This document shows positions 24,101 through 36,039 of a stretch of DNA of 64,000 bases, one piece after another (within the stretch, counting starts at the first letter, position 1; each line of letters starts with the position of its first letter). The position numbers were made by a program, and so were the translations under genes. The notes beneath the pieces were generated by a model. The model did not search any database. It was given only the letters and a program-made list of their open reading frames with translations, and was not told the DNA's origin. Location: contig NC_048549.1 in the NCBI RefSeq assembly GCF_902806685.2, positions 1,178,001 through 1,242,000 of the forward strand. Reading direction: 5' to 3'. The DNA is from Maniola hyperantus (Eukaryota > Arthropoda > Insecta > Lepidoptera > Nymphalidae).

Positions 24101-26002
24101 TATCAGTTCTATAGCTTCATACCGTTGGTGTCGTTTTGGTATGCTCTGGTAAGTGTCCTTAGAATTTTTTTTTTCTGTAAACATAGCTTTATTATTTTCC
24201 CCTCCAGTTATAATATGGGTACCTTCAAGTCAAGAGTGAATAGGCATCTTCTAGGCAAGCGCGCTCCATCTTAGGCTGCATCATCACTACCGCCACCAGG
24301 TCTGATTTCAGCAAAGCGCTAGTCTATAAATTAAAAAAAAATATGGTCCAAAAGTAAGTCACAAAAATTTGAAAAATTTCTGATACACGAAAGTCACGAA
24401 AAAGCCAAAGAACTTCATCCATCCAGTTACCGACTTGGATCAACGATGCTTAACAATCGCAATCTAAATATATAAAAGGAAAAGGTGACTGACTGATCTA
24501 TCACCGCACAGCTCAAACTACTGGACGGATCGGGCTGAAATTTGGCATGCAGATAGCTATTATGATGTAGGCATCCGCTAAGAAAGGATTTTTGAAAATT
24601 CAACCCCTAAGGGGATGAAATAGGGGATTGAAATTTGTGTAGTCCACGCGAACGAAGTCGCGAGCATAAGCTAGTCGATTGATATGTGTTGTCACACATC
24701 CCATGATCCACAACTAACCTTGAATAAATTGTTTTAGTTCTTCGTAATTTGGGCCCTACCACCTCACATAACTCAGTCATCAAGTCACACGATGGAAACC
24801 AAGCCTTACCAGTACCTCTACATAGCGATCAAGGTCTTTGGCCTTCTGACCATCGTCACAGTGCTGTATATGAGCGAGGTGTTCTTCCAGAAGATATTCG
24901 TGACTAGGCCATGGAAAGCTCTATTTGTTAATGCAGATGATGATATACACCAGTGGTGGTTGGATTGGAAGCAGGATCGGTAAGTTACCATCATTTTTAA
25001 GGATTTAAGGGAGAAAAAAGTCTAATTATAATTAATAAGAGAGAGAGAAAGAGAGATAGACTAGAGATTAAAGAGTTTACGCGATAGAAAGAGAGGCAAT
25101 GTGGCTAATTCCGTTGTACACAATCTCTTAACTAATGTAAAATGGCACGTCTAAATCTATTGCTATCCTTTTCATAATGTTGCTTGCGGAAAAGGATAGC
25201 ACTAGATTTAGACCTGTTAATTTAGTTTAGTTTAGAGATTGTGTACAAGAGAATCGGCCCCATTGTCTACATTTGATATTTTGTTCAGATTTATAAGATT
25301 GGTGTCAAGAAATTCGGTGGTCACCAAAATTACAATAATGATGTGTTATTGTAATTTTGCCTCATACTTTTATAATTTTTCAAACTTTTCGTCAAACGAA
25401 ATTGTAGTAGTGAGACGTTATTATTTTGTTCCAGGTACTCAATGGCCTACGGTATAATTTTCGCCACAGCCTACCTTCTAGCCCAACGCTATAATCTACT
25501 AGACGACAACAACCATAGCAACCTATTCACTCCCGGAATATCCCTCAGCGCGACCCTCCTTGCCTTTATAGGCTTGGGCAGCTACGTCACCTTCACATTT
25601 TTCTGCACAAACACTTTCGACTGCAACGAAATACACAGCTACGTTACATTTTTACCCATAGTCAGTTATATTTTACTCAGAAATGTTTCGGGAGTGCTCC
25701 GAACCCGTCATTCAGGTCTATTCGCGTGGTTCGGGACAATAACTTTAGAATTATTCGCGAGTCAGTCCCATATATGGTTAGCAGCGGATACACATGGTGT
25801 TCTAGTCTTGATCCCCGGTGCACCAATTTTGAACCTAATCCTGACATCCTATATATTTATATTTACCGCGCACGAAATACACAAGTTAACGGCGATAATT
25901 TTACCATATGCGGTACCGGATGATTGGAAATTAGTTTTGAGGAATTTTGCCATTTTTCTGGCGATTTTGGTGCCGATTGGCATACATGATGGCATGTTTT
26001 AG
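18135..26002 (+). CDS. CASD1: CAS1 domain sialate 9-O-acetyltransferase (CASD1)
   Basis: Ten exons: 18135-18267, 18769-18865, 19559-19662, 20171-20327, 21604-21862, 22325-22554, 22942-23223, 23830-24148, 24738-24979 and 25435-26002. All introns are GT-AG, phases agree, and the total is 2391 bases (796 residues; human CASD1 has 797). CASD1 is a Golgi multipass enzyme that moves acetyl from acetyl-CoA to sialic acid. Visible here: an N-terminal membrane segment (about residues 24-42), the SGNH nucleophile motif FIGDSR with Ser101, and a conserved lumenal domain. The C-terminal multipass half has AAIAKLGMIMAYFYLCDRTN and VLHREQTNEWKGWMQ. The second catalytic block reads DGLS (Asp274, Ser277) where DxxH is expected. 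Exon 8 may begin nine bases later (23839), which restores TSRVLHREQT. The start is the ATG at 18135; a TTG-initiated extension upstream is spurious. A possible poly(A) signal lies at about 27043. Confidence 0.95.
18885..19105 (-). mobile_element. MITE-A copy, 5'-truncated
   Basis: Starts TTGGTGCTGATTCTGAGCAC just 19 bp after the CASD1 exon 2 donor. It is lost beyond AAAAAAGATGCAGATACGCT. Intron 2. Confidence 0.75.
19190..19460 (+). mobile_element. Degenerate LINE tails in CASD1 intron 2
   Basis: 19190-19320 resembles 5210-5340 in reverse (AAGAGCTGGCAAGAAACTGC). 19345-19460 resembles the LINE tail at 24230-24300 (GGTGTGCTTTAGGCTG and TCATCACTTA). Both are worn. Confidence 0.45.
19708..19943. 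mobile_element. MITE with AAGTGCCCYGTAAACGGTCAA ends
   Basis: The ends AAGTGCCCTGTAAACGGTCAA and the reverse complement of AAGTGCCCCGTAAACGGTCAA face inward around a centre built of irregular TTGACAAACACG repeats. CASD1 intron 3. Only one copy is in the window. Confidence 0.7.
20380..20580. other. Probable non-LTR element remnant
   Basis: GC-richer than its surroundings. It contains an inverted pair CTTGGGGAACCAAGGAGC / CTCCTTGGTTCCCCAGG and ends TGAATAAAAGGTTTTTA, which resembles a retroposed 3' end. Not matched elsewhere in the window. Confidence 0.3.
20627..20929 (-). mobile_element. SINE-1 copy
   Basis: Begins at (CAT)n on the + strand and ends with the tRNA-like head at CACTAGGCT, exactly where a Rep-C copy begins. 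CASD1 intron 4. Confidence 0.8.
20930..21335 (-). mobile_element. Rep-C copy
   Basis: Runs from CAAAAGGAAAAATGGAACC to CGACTTGCACTTGGCTGGTT in CASD1 intron 4, abutting SINE-1. Confidence 0.8.
21925..22318 (-). mobile_element. Rep-C copy abutting the CASD1 exon 6 acceptor
   Basis: Runs from AAGTTCCGTACCTCAAAAAG to CTCGCACTTTGCCGG. It ends within a few bases of the TTTTTTTTTCAG acceptor at 22313-22324. The same GGCCGGTTTT end occurs in other Rep-C copies, so the pyrimidine tract coincides with the element terminus. Confidence 0.85.
22544..22856 (+). repeat. 21-bp array of duplicated 5' splice sites
   Basis: Fourteen and a half head-to-tail copies of TCTTGCTGTGGTGAGTACTG plus T. The first copy is the real exon 6 end and donor (TATG, then GTGAGT at 22555). 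Ten downstream units keep GTGAGT or GTAAGT. Units 3, 11, 13 and 15 have lost the GT. See findings. Confidence 0.95.
23418..23842 (+). repeat. Repeat spanning CASD1 intron 7 acceptor and exon 8 start
   Basis: 425 bp, the partner of 4292-4708. It contains an inner inverted repeat (23441-23484 against 23722-23763). It ends with TTTAATTTCAG and 13 bases of exon 8. It makes up about 70 percent of intron 7. Confidence 0.8.
24173..24340 (+). mobile_element. LINE 3' end in CASD1 intron 8
   Basis: Encodes FPSSYNMGTFKSRVNRHLLG and then KRAPS-stop, the last residues of a Jockey/CR1-like ORF2. The tail GGCTGCATCATCACT is shared with 12665-12745. Confidence 0.7.
24468..24674 (+). mobile_element. Lep1-like element, subtype 1
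   Basis: From TATATAAAAGGAAAAGGTG to GAAGTCGCGAGCATAAGCTA, with a short (CTGA)n tract. It is the inverse of 10141-10382. CASD1 intron 8. Confidence 0.75.
25101..25261. mobile_element. MITE-B copy
   Basis: GTGGCTAATTCCGTTGTACA to TACAAGAGAATCGGCCCC. The arms contain CACAATCTCT and its complement, and centre on AGGATAGCA repeats. CASD1 intron 9. Its outer bases resemble MITE-A ends (GAATCGGCCCC). Confidence 0.75.
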
Positions 26003-26770
26003 AAGACTTACTTCAGTCTTCATTGTGTCTCAGCTGATAGGCGTCAGGTGCTGGGCATAGGCCTCTTGAAAAGGTTTACGAACTCCATGGGGTTGTGACG
26101 CTTTCTATCCAGCAGTTTTCTCAGAAATTTGTGATATCCTCTGTTGACTTTGTGGGTTGTCTAACAACACTTCCAATATGGAGTCGCTATTCCAACAGAC
26201 CCTTTTTTTACGCTGGGAAATGCGTTTACGCAGAACACCGAAGCAAACCACCGCGACCCAGCCAGCGACATCTGTCAAGGCGGACCCTCCACCGGGGACC
26301 CCGGTCACGAGATCCCCACACCGCACGTCCGAGGCGCACCGACGAAGAACACTTTGAGACCCTAACTAATTTGAGTTACAACTTGTAAAGAAATATGGCA
26401 GTATCAGATTATTAGAAATCACTTTTGAGGAATTTCGCCATTTTTCTGGCGATATTGGTGCCTATTGAGATACTGATGACATGCTTTGGAATACTTGAAT
26501 TAGTTGTCACAATTGATAGGCGTCCACTGCTGGACATAGGTTTCTTAAAGAGATTTCTCCACTTTTTAGGTGGTCTAACAACACTGCATTTTTCGTTTTG
26601 TGGTCGCTATGCCAGCACCCTCGTTGATTAGAGGTATAAATTGTAAAGAAACTTTAGAAGCCATTTTGAAAATTGGCAGTAGTTTTTGCATAATACCGTC
26701 ATTATTTTGGTGATTTAGTCTCAATCGAAATAAATGATGATTTTTTAGAATTTAACGAATTATGGCTAGT
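25920..26770 (+). repeat. Tandem degenerate copies of the CASD1 3' end
   Basis: The end of exon 10 (GAGGAATTTTGCCATTTTTC at about 25939) recurs as GAGGAATTTCGCCATTTTTC at about 26425. A worn third copy begins near 26650 (CCGTCATTATTTTGGTGA). Shared downstream phrases, such as TGATAGGCGTC and GGTTGTCTAACAACAC / GGTGGTCTAACAACAC, show that the unit includes 3' flank. A GC-rich repeat interrupts the first unit. Confidence 0.8.
26206..26346. repeat. GC-rich dispersed repeat, short form
   Basis: Matches the frame of 12906-13215 (ACGCTGGGAAATGCGTTTAC to CCGAGGCGCACCGAC) without the inner 150 bp and the C homopolymer. It is inserted in the first CASD1 3' unit. Confidence 0.65.
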
Positions 26771-26864
26771 GCTTTATATGGTTTTTGTCGCTCCTTTGTA
26801 TTGAGCTTTATCTAAATTACTTACTTAAAAAATAGGTTTGACCTTTTTAAATTTTTTAGTTCTT

Positions 26865-27000
26865 AAGCTCTTTGCACACTGTATCTGATCCGAATCTGAG
26901 AATTCTCGAACCGTAATAGCCGTAGTACGAGTAGTACTATTTTATTACAGTTTTCGGATCGTATGCAGTGCGTTAAGAGCTTTAGATAATCGGTACACTC
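26865..27000. mobile_element. Small palindromic MITE
   Basis: Ends TCTTAAGCTCTTTGCACACTG and, inverted, CAGTGCGTTAAGAGCTTTAG. An inner pair GTAATAGCCGTAGTAC / TACTATTTTATTAC completes the palindrome. Confidence 0.5.
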
Positions 27001-27132
27001 AAAGCCTCAGCAAAGTGAGTTATTCATAATAAAAAATGTACATAATAAATGTTGTGATAATTAGAACTAAGTTTTTGGTTTAAATTTAAAATAATAATAT
27101 TATCTTTTGCGGGACTACTATCGATACAAAAC

Positions 27133-27535
27133 TCTTTAGTACAGTTGGTGTCACCTAAAAAGGCCTTGACCTTGTACCTGCGCAGTAGATGATTTAGATA
27201 TATTAGTCCCGCAAATTGCTAATACACGTGGCCACCATTTTAGAGACGTCAGCACTAGACTGAAGTTTCGAGCTGATGGTATTTTTTACTTAAATATACG
27301 TCAAATGACGTCATTTCGATGGTAATAAGACATGGTTCCAGCGGAATAGCAATTTGCGGGGCTTATACTGTAAGTGACGAAACAAAAGGTTTATAGCGAG
27401 CCAATGCGCGATGGGATAGACATTTCCGCCGTCGCGTCGTCCCTTACTTTGTACCCTCAAACCTCGTTTGATTTGTACTGCGCTTGCTCAAGTCGAGAGG
27501 TCTTTTTACGCGACACCAACTGTATCGGTGCATCC
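27133..27535. mobile_element. TIR element ACAGTTGGTGTC with a nested MITE
   Basis: Outer ends ACAGTTGGTGTCACCTAAAA and the reverse complement of ACAGTTGGTGTCGCGTAAAA. The middle carries GCGGGACTA / TAGTCCCGC ends and GCTATTCCGCTGGAACCATG in reverse, which looks like a second MITE inserted in the first. Confidence 0.55.
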
Positions 27536-27754
27536 ACACCGCAGTTATCTTTTGTGGAGCAACATTGTGCAACACGGTAACATTAGGTAACAATCTGTAA
27601 CTTTTGTGGCAACATACTACTTACTCTTTCTACTTTTCAGCGACTGCTTTTAAATGTAAATAGCTATTCAAAATTCATTGTATATTTTATCTGATTTTTT
27701 TATAATACCTTTATATTTGTTCAGCCTGTGGCAAATTTGGTACATCTCCTTTAG

Positions 27755-27838
27755 AAATTATAAAATTCCAAACCCCTGCTGGGAATCAAACCTGGGACCA
27801 CACTAACAAGACCACGGCGCTCACCACTGCGCCAGAGT
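27755..27838 (-). mobile_element. SINE-2 head fragment
   Basis: Only the tRNA-like head and the TTTGGAATTTTATAATTTC junction of SINE-2 remain. Confidence 0.65.
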
Positions 27839-28294
27839 CTTAGAGAATGAGAAAATAGAGAGAGCACCCGTGTTACGTATACACGTGCACTAGGTACATA
27901 ATATAACATCTCATGCATTGGATGGTGGATGGTCTCCATCCGAAATATCGGTTGGAAGGAGTATTATTATTAGCGGCATTCCGTGCGCGGAGTTCCCCTA
28001 GATGTGTCCTGAGCCTTAGAATAGCGAGTGTGATTTATTTAAACTAACTAGATAGGTACCTAGGCACATATTTACTTACCTATTTTAATAAAATTTTTAT
28101 TAAATTTGCATTTTGCACGATTTTTGTAAATATTTTAGGCAACAGTGTAGGTATGCGTGTTAGCGATAGATGAAAACTAAATAGTAATTAATTTGGTAGG
28201 TGTTTCGATCCATACAAAAATGCATGCAGTTTTGAAAAAATAAGCTTTTTTATATTTTTAGATACCGCTGATTATCCATTCTAATCAATATTAA

Positions 28295-28485
28295 TATTGT
28301 AAATGCGAAACTGTAGGTACCTGTCTATCTGCTAGTTTTTCATGGCCCATCTGTTTAAGCGATTTTGTCGAAATTTGGTACAGAGATAGCTTGCATCCCG
28401 GGAACATTAGGCTACTTTGTTCTATACAATCAAAGTTTCCACGAGATTTTTAAAAACCTATTTTCCTAACCTATTATCTAGTATC
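28295..28485 (-). mobile_element. Lep1-like remnant, subtype 2
   Basis: Contains AATGCGAAACTGTAGG, CATGGCCCATCTGTTTAAGC and GCTTGCATCCCGGGAAC in the subtype 2 order, without the CCGCGTGG end. Confidence 0.55.
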
Positions 28486-28611
28486 CATTTATTAATAACA
28501 AAAAATAAGATCTCAACTTATAAGATGATGTTTTATTTAACAGGTATTTTATTGTTTAAATGCAAATATATGCAATAATATATTCAGTATTAGCCTAATA
28601 TTGGGACCGAT

Positions 28612-28768
28612 TCTCTTGTTCACAATCTCTAAACTAAACTAAATTACCTAACAGGTCTAAATCTAGTGCTATCCTTTTCCGCAAGCAACATTATGAAAGG
28701 GATAGCAATAAATTTAGACGTGTCATTTTAGTTTAGTTAAGAGATTGTGTACAACGGAATTAGCCACA
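28612..28768. mobile_element. MITE-B copy
   Basis: TTGGGACCGATTCTCTTGTT to ACGGAATTAGCCACAA, opposite in orientation to 25101-25261. Confidence 0.75.
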
Positions 28769-31700
28769 ATATGCTTGTTATTTATCTTTTTAAATTTAAT
28801 AATAAAACATACGTAATGCACATCGATATAAATGACAAGATATGGTCAAGCGAAGAACATTTTTCACGGTTTTGGAACCAAATAAATTAGCGCCACCTCT
28901 TAGATACTAATGAACGACCCGTTTGAATTCCAGACTGAGGCTGCATTGGTGCTAAAGCACCACTGAGTCGGTGCCATTTTGTTTGTTCAATAACGCTGTC
29001 CATACGAAGTAATATATATAAGTCCATGTTAATGCATAATATTATAAAACAAAAACTGTGATCAAAAATACACACGCGCGAGCTAATCTTTGTAATTTAT
29101 TATATTCTAGTAATTTATTTCCTATGTACAAATGTAATAAATAATTTGATTGATTAATTTTATTTTGTTTTATTTAAGACTCTTAAGGTGACGCAGGACG
29201 CTCGACCGAAATTGGCAGCGCACGTGGGTAACATGTTTGCTTTTCACTTGACATTGTATGAGAAAGTTGAGAGGCACGATGATTTTCACCGAAATCAAAC
29301 GCGCGAAAAGGGTTTAAGAAGAGTATTTTTGAGAAAAAACTGCTGAATTTATGTTTGCAAAGTAAAGTTATTTCAAGTAATGAATAAATAAACTACGTCT
29401 AATGATAAATTGTTTTAGAATTTTCATATCCCTAACCTTATTTATTTACATCCAAAGTTGTCATTAATTTAGTGTTAAAATAGGAATCTTTTGAGCCTCG
29501 TAACTTTTAAATCAATATTTTTTTCAATGTTTTATATATCAATAAACCTAGATAATGACGAGATAAATCGATACAATTCTTAGTTTTGTGCGTACAATAT
29601 CGAATATTGTTGTAATTTCCCTCCTACGTTTGTATGAAGAAAGCACTGAACTGAGTCCCCTTAAGACTATCGTCTAGTGACAAAACGCGACGCGTGTAAG
29701 TATTTTCAAAAGTGTCATCTTTTTCACGCCGCTTCGCTGCCTTCACCTCGTGAAAGATAGAGAGAGTTGCAAGTCCAGTAGGCATTTGCCTACATTTTAA
29801 TCATGAAATATTGTTTCGGGTGATAACGTTTTTACCCTCCCAAACGTTTACAAAATAAAATTGGATAATTTTGGTCTCATTAGATTAAGTAGGTACACAC
29901 CTTAATCTAGGCTTGTATGTTTTATTTTTTTAGTATTTTAGATATTTCATAGTTAAATTAAAAAAAGTACCTACTCAAAAAGTTATTAGGTCCAAAATAT
30001 GGATATTTAGACGCTAGTAACTTTTAACATAAGCATTGGTACTGATTCTGAGTACCTACAACCAAATTTTAGAGTATTCGCATCCTCTTCTTACTTCTAG
30101 CGGTATAAAAACGCAACGGGAATAGTGGTACAAGTAGGTACCTAGTATCAGTAGTAGGGGGAATATTGCGCCCCTCAAATGTTTTCGTGAAGAAATATAA
30201 TACATATGGTACCTATATATAAATAAAACAATCGAATAATAACAAGCAAGTTTATTTTACTTGGTTTTTTTACATGTCCGTGAATAAAATGGTAATTATG
30301 ATGAGTATACAATCTTAACAAATTACATGCGTTTTAATGTAAAACTTGTTTATTTACATTACGGAAAATATAATTGAAATAACATACCTAAATTAAATTA
30401 AGTTATTCATTTATTGCGTAATACTAGTAGAGTGATTCTCCAATTATTGCAACGAAAATTTGAAGACATCAACAGCTGTCAAAAGAAGTCGTTTAAGCTT
30501 CATCTTACACTATTCGCAATTCACAGCATTACCTACCTAATGAGTTTTCAATTGTAAACATAGTGAAATTGGCCCTGAATAGCATCGAGAAAAGGATGGT
30601 ACGGCATTTGCCTTGCTTGCTCGACTTGGCGGTGGCACTGCCGTGCCACCAGATGTTGGAATTTCGTTTTTTTAATAAGAATATGTATTAACCAAAGAAG
30701 ACTAATATTTCCCTTTCCCCTCCAACTAAGCGTTAAGCTTGTGCTAGGAGTAGGTACGACAACATTGCAACGGGTGGGGTTTTAACTGGTTTGTTAGGTT
30801 TCCTTTTTTCATGAGTAAAATTATCTATTTAAATTACGCAAGAAATGAATAGCCCTATTAATTAAAATAACAAAGAATATAGTGGGATCGACATGTCAAG
30901 TCAAAGGTTACTATTATTTAAACAGGAAATTCTAATGTTAGCTTGGAAAATATTGAATTATTTACGGCCGAAATTAATACCTAATTGATTATCAATCTAT
31001 CTGAAATCTGACGTTAAGTTACTTTAACAACCAGAGATATATCGTAAGTAGGTATAGTCCGTACAAAACGAGAACTCACTCGCCATTTTAACTCTGTGTC
31101 TACTGTCATGTCAAGTTCTCCTTTAAAATAAGGACTAAAATCGTACTTTTGACTTGACATAGATAAAGTTAAAATGTCGAATGAGAACTAATTTTGTACA
31201 CAATATACCGACCTCGTTATTAAGACCGTGGCGGTGATCGGATGATGATGATGACGTTTTTATTTGTTAAAGAGGATCAAAATGAATCGCACCATTTTTT
31301 GACACATAACAGCTTTGTTTAGTAATTTATCGGCAGATTACAGATGGATTTATTATTAATTTCAGTCGTTAGAAAACTCGAATAAATAAAATAGTGGGAT
31401 ATCAGTTTTTTTTGTTACAACTATGGACAATGTACCTACCTAAAGATAAAATGATTTGGCAAATAAGATTAGTTAAATGGTACGTGAATATTAACGCCAA
31501 ATTCATCAATAATAATTATACGCCGGGATATTAAGGCCACAGTTTGTTATAGGTAGGTATATTCAACTTTTACTTATGCACGATTGTGACCTGTATTCAT
31601 CTTTGGTTCGAGGCAGGGTGTTAAAAATGGGTACCTACATACAGATCTGCCGTTCGTCAAGTAGCAATGCAGTAAAAAACAAAAATTATTAAAATATGAG

Positions 31701-34379
31701 GTCATTCAAACAAATTAGATATTAAATAGTGTAACAATACAAAATATTACGAATGTTATAGAGGACAAATATTTTTATATAATTGAATAATAATAATTAC
31801 CACTATATATTACTTTATTAATTTTCTGACACCCGCAATCCATGTTTAGAGCAGAATCTAATTCAAAATTGCAAATAAGATGAAAATACATACATAATTC
31901 AATTATTGTATTGTTTCACATAAATTTAAATGTTTATAAGGTAGATCTGTAAGGAATCAAAAGAATTTTTATAATGGTGTTCTTATATTTAGCGAGCCTT
32001 AACCTATAAAGGTGCACTTTATTCTTATTATAGTAAGTGAACTTATGTTAAGTCAATGGTCCTACAATATTATTATAGATATTTTATGGTTAACTTGGGT
32101 CTTAAATTCGAAAGGGATCGAAAAAAAACATTTAAATCCATCAAAGTGCAAAAAGCAGGAAGGAGGAAAATTATTAATGTAATAATTATTAAATATTGTA
32201 AATAATAATAAATGTAGGTATAAAACAAATAAATATGTCGTAGTTTATTCTACTAGAATATATTACTTAAAAAATAAAATAAAATACGGTCTTTATAACA
32301 GTGTTTATTGCTTTAGCATGAAAAGTTTCCATTAGGTAGGTACTTGAATGCATTGCTTTGTTTTTTTTGCTTCTATATTTTCTATACCTACGGTACATTA
32401 TTCTAAAATCAGACAAATGGAATATTTTTTTTTGTTGAAAAACAAAACTGATTTTTTACATAGATATTATACCTATAACACATTGGTACTCGTATGTTGA
32501 AAAAAAATTACAAAACAATATTTGAAAAAATTGAGGGTAAACGATTTCTTTTAGAATAGTATGCAAAAAAAACCAATAAGGTACCTACTGTATTTTGAAA
32601 AGGAGCTAATATTAAAAAAAAAGTGAAAAATCTTTGCAAAGTTATTGAAACATAACATTGCAATTTTAAGAATAAGTTTTAGAAAATCAGTCTCAAAAAC
32701 AGGCCATTGTTTTTTTAATATATATTTTTAATAGTAACACTAATTCGGTAAATCGTAAGCCATGAGATAAGTGTATTTATAAACAATTTAATAATAAAAT
32801 TATTCCGATATTTATATAAAAAGTGCGGTAGATAATGGTGCATCGAAAAATAGATCGGTACATTATTTTGCGTGATGTATTAAATATACGTAAAATCACT
32901 TACAATTATTGACAAGTTAAATAGTAAATGTACACGCTGCAATTGAAAAAAAAAATCAAGTGAGCCAACTTCCAACTTTAATTAAACTTTTCAATTCCAA
33001 TGCAATTAAAGGTTGAATACCTAGTTTTTGTGATGTCAATCGATTTAATAGTCGTTTTGTTTTTGATGTCGCTACTGACAGTAGCCTACTGTCAGTTTTT
33101 TACATAGGTCGTAGTATACCTAAAGAATAGTTTATTAATAGGCCCACTGTACCTTTTTAGGTAGGTACCTATAAATGTAGACTAACAAATAGATAATACA
33201 TTTAGGTTGTCCAGGTTTGATTTTATAGAACTATGCAAAGTTTTCCCTGTGAATTTTTCTTGACTCAGCAAACTGCAAAATTCTGTTTGGAAATGCCTCT
33301 GTAATTATATTTTTTTAGATTCTAATTTCCATAAAATCAAACCTTTGATATACCTTCTGACATACACATAAAACGTCAGTCTTTGAACAATTCGATCACA
33401 TGTAATTATTGCTGGATGTGCTACTTGCATACGATTTTTCGTAGGTATACATTTTTGGAATAGAAAAAAATATATTTTAGTATTCATCAAAAGAAAATGC
33501 ACAGTAAATGTTTTTGAGGTAATTTACATCTTGAAAAATATAATATACCTCTTACAAACATAATTAAAACTCAAACGCATTTTGCCAATTTTATAATGTT
33601 TCAATTCCACTGGTTTAAATTTTTAAGTACCTTACCGGTAAGTGTAAGATGCGTCTATAGTAACTAATCGTGTATTTATAAAAAAATGTTGGTTTTGCTA
33701 AAAATGTAATATTTGTAGCTTTAAAATGTTTGTTTAAGAAACATGTGCTTATAGTTTATACAATTCACGATTGTATAGTAGATAATAGTAATTGTGCATT
33801 TTGGTATACCAATTTTTTTTGGGCCTTTCGATTTGTTTTCGAACTTACTAACTAACAATTTAAAGTCTGATCATATAGATATTGCCAATATAACGTCCAT
33901 ATTTGAATTTTTCGTAATTCATTATAAAAATTCTACATAATCTGAATATAATATGAGGTGCCGCGACTCGCCGTATGACACGATGATTACACGATTGGCA
34001 ATTTGTATATGACCAGAGCGTAAACAAGTCTTTAGCAAATATTCATTACACAGAAACAAAGATTTCTCTCGTATCCCGGTATTTACATTATGAAACAATA
34101 GTTTTATGTATTTACAAAGTAGCAAATAGTGCACAAAAGACAACTCACAAAATATGCATTTGAGCAATATGTTTTAAAATATTTACAAAAACACTTTTTT
34201 TTACAATAGACTAGTAGGATTTAACAAGAAATAATAGTTAGCATAATGCGAACTTCAAATAAATACCATACACGTTAGAAGCTCGATTTAGGGTGACTAG
34301 ATAGGGGGTCCGTATTTTTATATTATTTTCTATGCCTCGGTTGTATTTTTAACTAAATTCATTTATTTTAAGTTTGTTA
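28769..34379. other. AT-rich intergenic DNA, no gene seen
   Basis: No frame with protein-like composition on either strand. Recognised scraps are a MITE-A fragment (30032-30095), a SINE-3 tail in reverse (about 30690-30775) and a hairpin MITE (31048-31205, arms GTACAAAACGAGAACTCA and TGAGAACTAATTTTGTAC). The rest is unique AT-rich sequence. Confidence 0.6.
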
Positions 34380-34560
34380 AAGTACGCGGCTGAAAGTAAT
34401 GTACATCGGCCTTTATAATGACATTTCGGCTTTGTAGAGCGTTGTCTCTGTCACTCATACCTATATGACGTTTTGTCGGTGTCAACGACAGGGAAAGCGC
34501 TCTGCAAATCTGCTATCTCCTTCTAAAGGTCGATGTACATTACTTTCGGCCGTGTACTGT
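34380..34560. mobile_element. MITE-D copy
   Basis: AGTACGCGGCTGAAAGTAAT to TCGGCCGTGTACTG. The left terminus has lost its first base and TA flank; the right still ends in TA. Confidence 0.75.
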
Positions 34561-35151
34561 AATATGTAATGCATAAAATGAATAAACTGGTTACCTTTCT
34601 TCTAAATTATATCAAACGATTTGACAGTCGCATGGTATGTTTTGACATGATTGAAATTTGTAAAAAAAAATAGAATTTCCCTGCTGGACATTTCTATGCC
34701 AACCCTAAAAATATAGGAAATATAATATGTTGAAAGTATACCTACACATAAGAGTTAAACATACAAAAAAACAGTCCGATTTGAGACTGTTTTTTCGATC
34801 CTTCTCCTTTTTGGTGGTCCGTATTTTTTTAGGTGAATTAAAATCGACATTTAGCTAAAAAAAAACTATTTTGTATCGGTATAAAGCGGTACGGTACACA
34901 ATAGGCGAACCGGTTGATTTTTCCGGACTTCCCCGAATTTCCCGGCTATCTAGTAATCCTAATTAGATTTGCTGTAACTTTTAACGCTAACTGAAAATAA
35001 AGTTAACGATTATTCATAAGATAGTTGATACTAGACCTATTTCTATCTAACCATAATAAACCAAATTATTTAATTACGATCCTATAAAGTAAATTATTGC
35101 TATAAGAAATTTATTTACACAGTTTCACCTAACTATAATATCATTATATAT

Positions 35152-35443
35152 GGCACCGATTCTAAGCACAACCTAATTTTAGAGTATTCGCACCCTCTTC
35201 TTACTATTGTAATATGAAAAGGACAGAAGCAGTTTGACAATATCTAAATTTAATTTTTAGATGGTAAAACCCGTGATTTTAACACGCACTCGCGAACCTA
35301 CTGTTTAAATTTGTATTGTGCACTAAAATTTAGAGTCTTTAAATGTGAAAGTCATGTTCCGTTCCTTTTTTAGCATTAGTAAAAAGAAAAGGATGCAGAT
35401 ACTCTAAATTTAGTTTAGAGAGAGACTAGAGAATCGGGGTATC
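35152..35443 (-). mobile_element. MITE-A copy, full length
   Basis: Near-perfect reverse complement of 61-349 (for example GGTAAAACCCGTGATTTTA and AAAGTCATGTTCCGTTCC). These two are the youngest pair of the family in the window. Confidence 0.85.
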
Positions 35444-35631
35444 TGTCAACGGCTGTACTCACGTATTTATTTTAGCCCACGCGTCGCGGTTGAGACTGAC
35501 TGACTGACTGGTCGCGGTTCAGTCTCAACCGCGACGCGTGCGCGAACTGACTCCCTTGAAAAAGGACCCCGGATGGGTTCGAAACTAGTCGGGCTAACGT
35601 CGACTAAATTCGTGTGTACAGCCGTTGACAG
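35443..35631. mobile_element. FB-1 relative, rearranged
   Basis: The right part is identical to the FB-1 right arm (CTGACTCCCTTGAAAAAGG onward). The left arm keeps only CTGTACTCACGT and is otherwise replaced by a second inverted repeat, CGCGTCGCGGTTGAGACTGA and its complement, around (GACT)n. Confidence 0.7.
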
Positions 35632-36039
35632 ATATTATATATAATGGAAATCACTCTTGAATTCACGATAGTTTAAACGCTAAACTATAATATCAATAAT
35701 AAGTAAATATTATGTTTACTATCGAACATTGAAGACACCAAAACGTAACGAAAGTGAAAATGAAAGTGTATAAGGCCTGTGCGCTTAGAAATTTCCAATT
35801 CTGTAAACAGTTCTCTTTCTTTTTCAATTTTTTTTTACAACGCACTTAGTACAGCTCCAACAAAATGGTGACTATTTTGCTACCTACTAGTCTGCGAAAC
35901 ACCACATCCACATTAACACAAAAAGTAAGAAACATGAAATAAAGTAAAGAAAATTATTTAAGTACCTACCTAGGTATAATTTTTATGATAGTGTTTTATT
36001 TATACTTCAAGGCTAAATAATTTTAAATACGTACAAAAA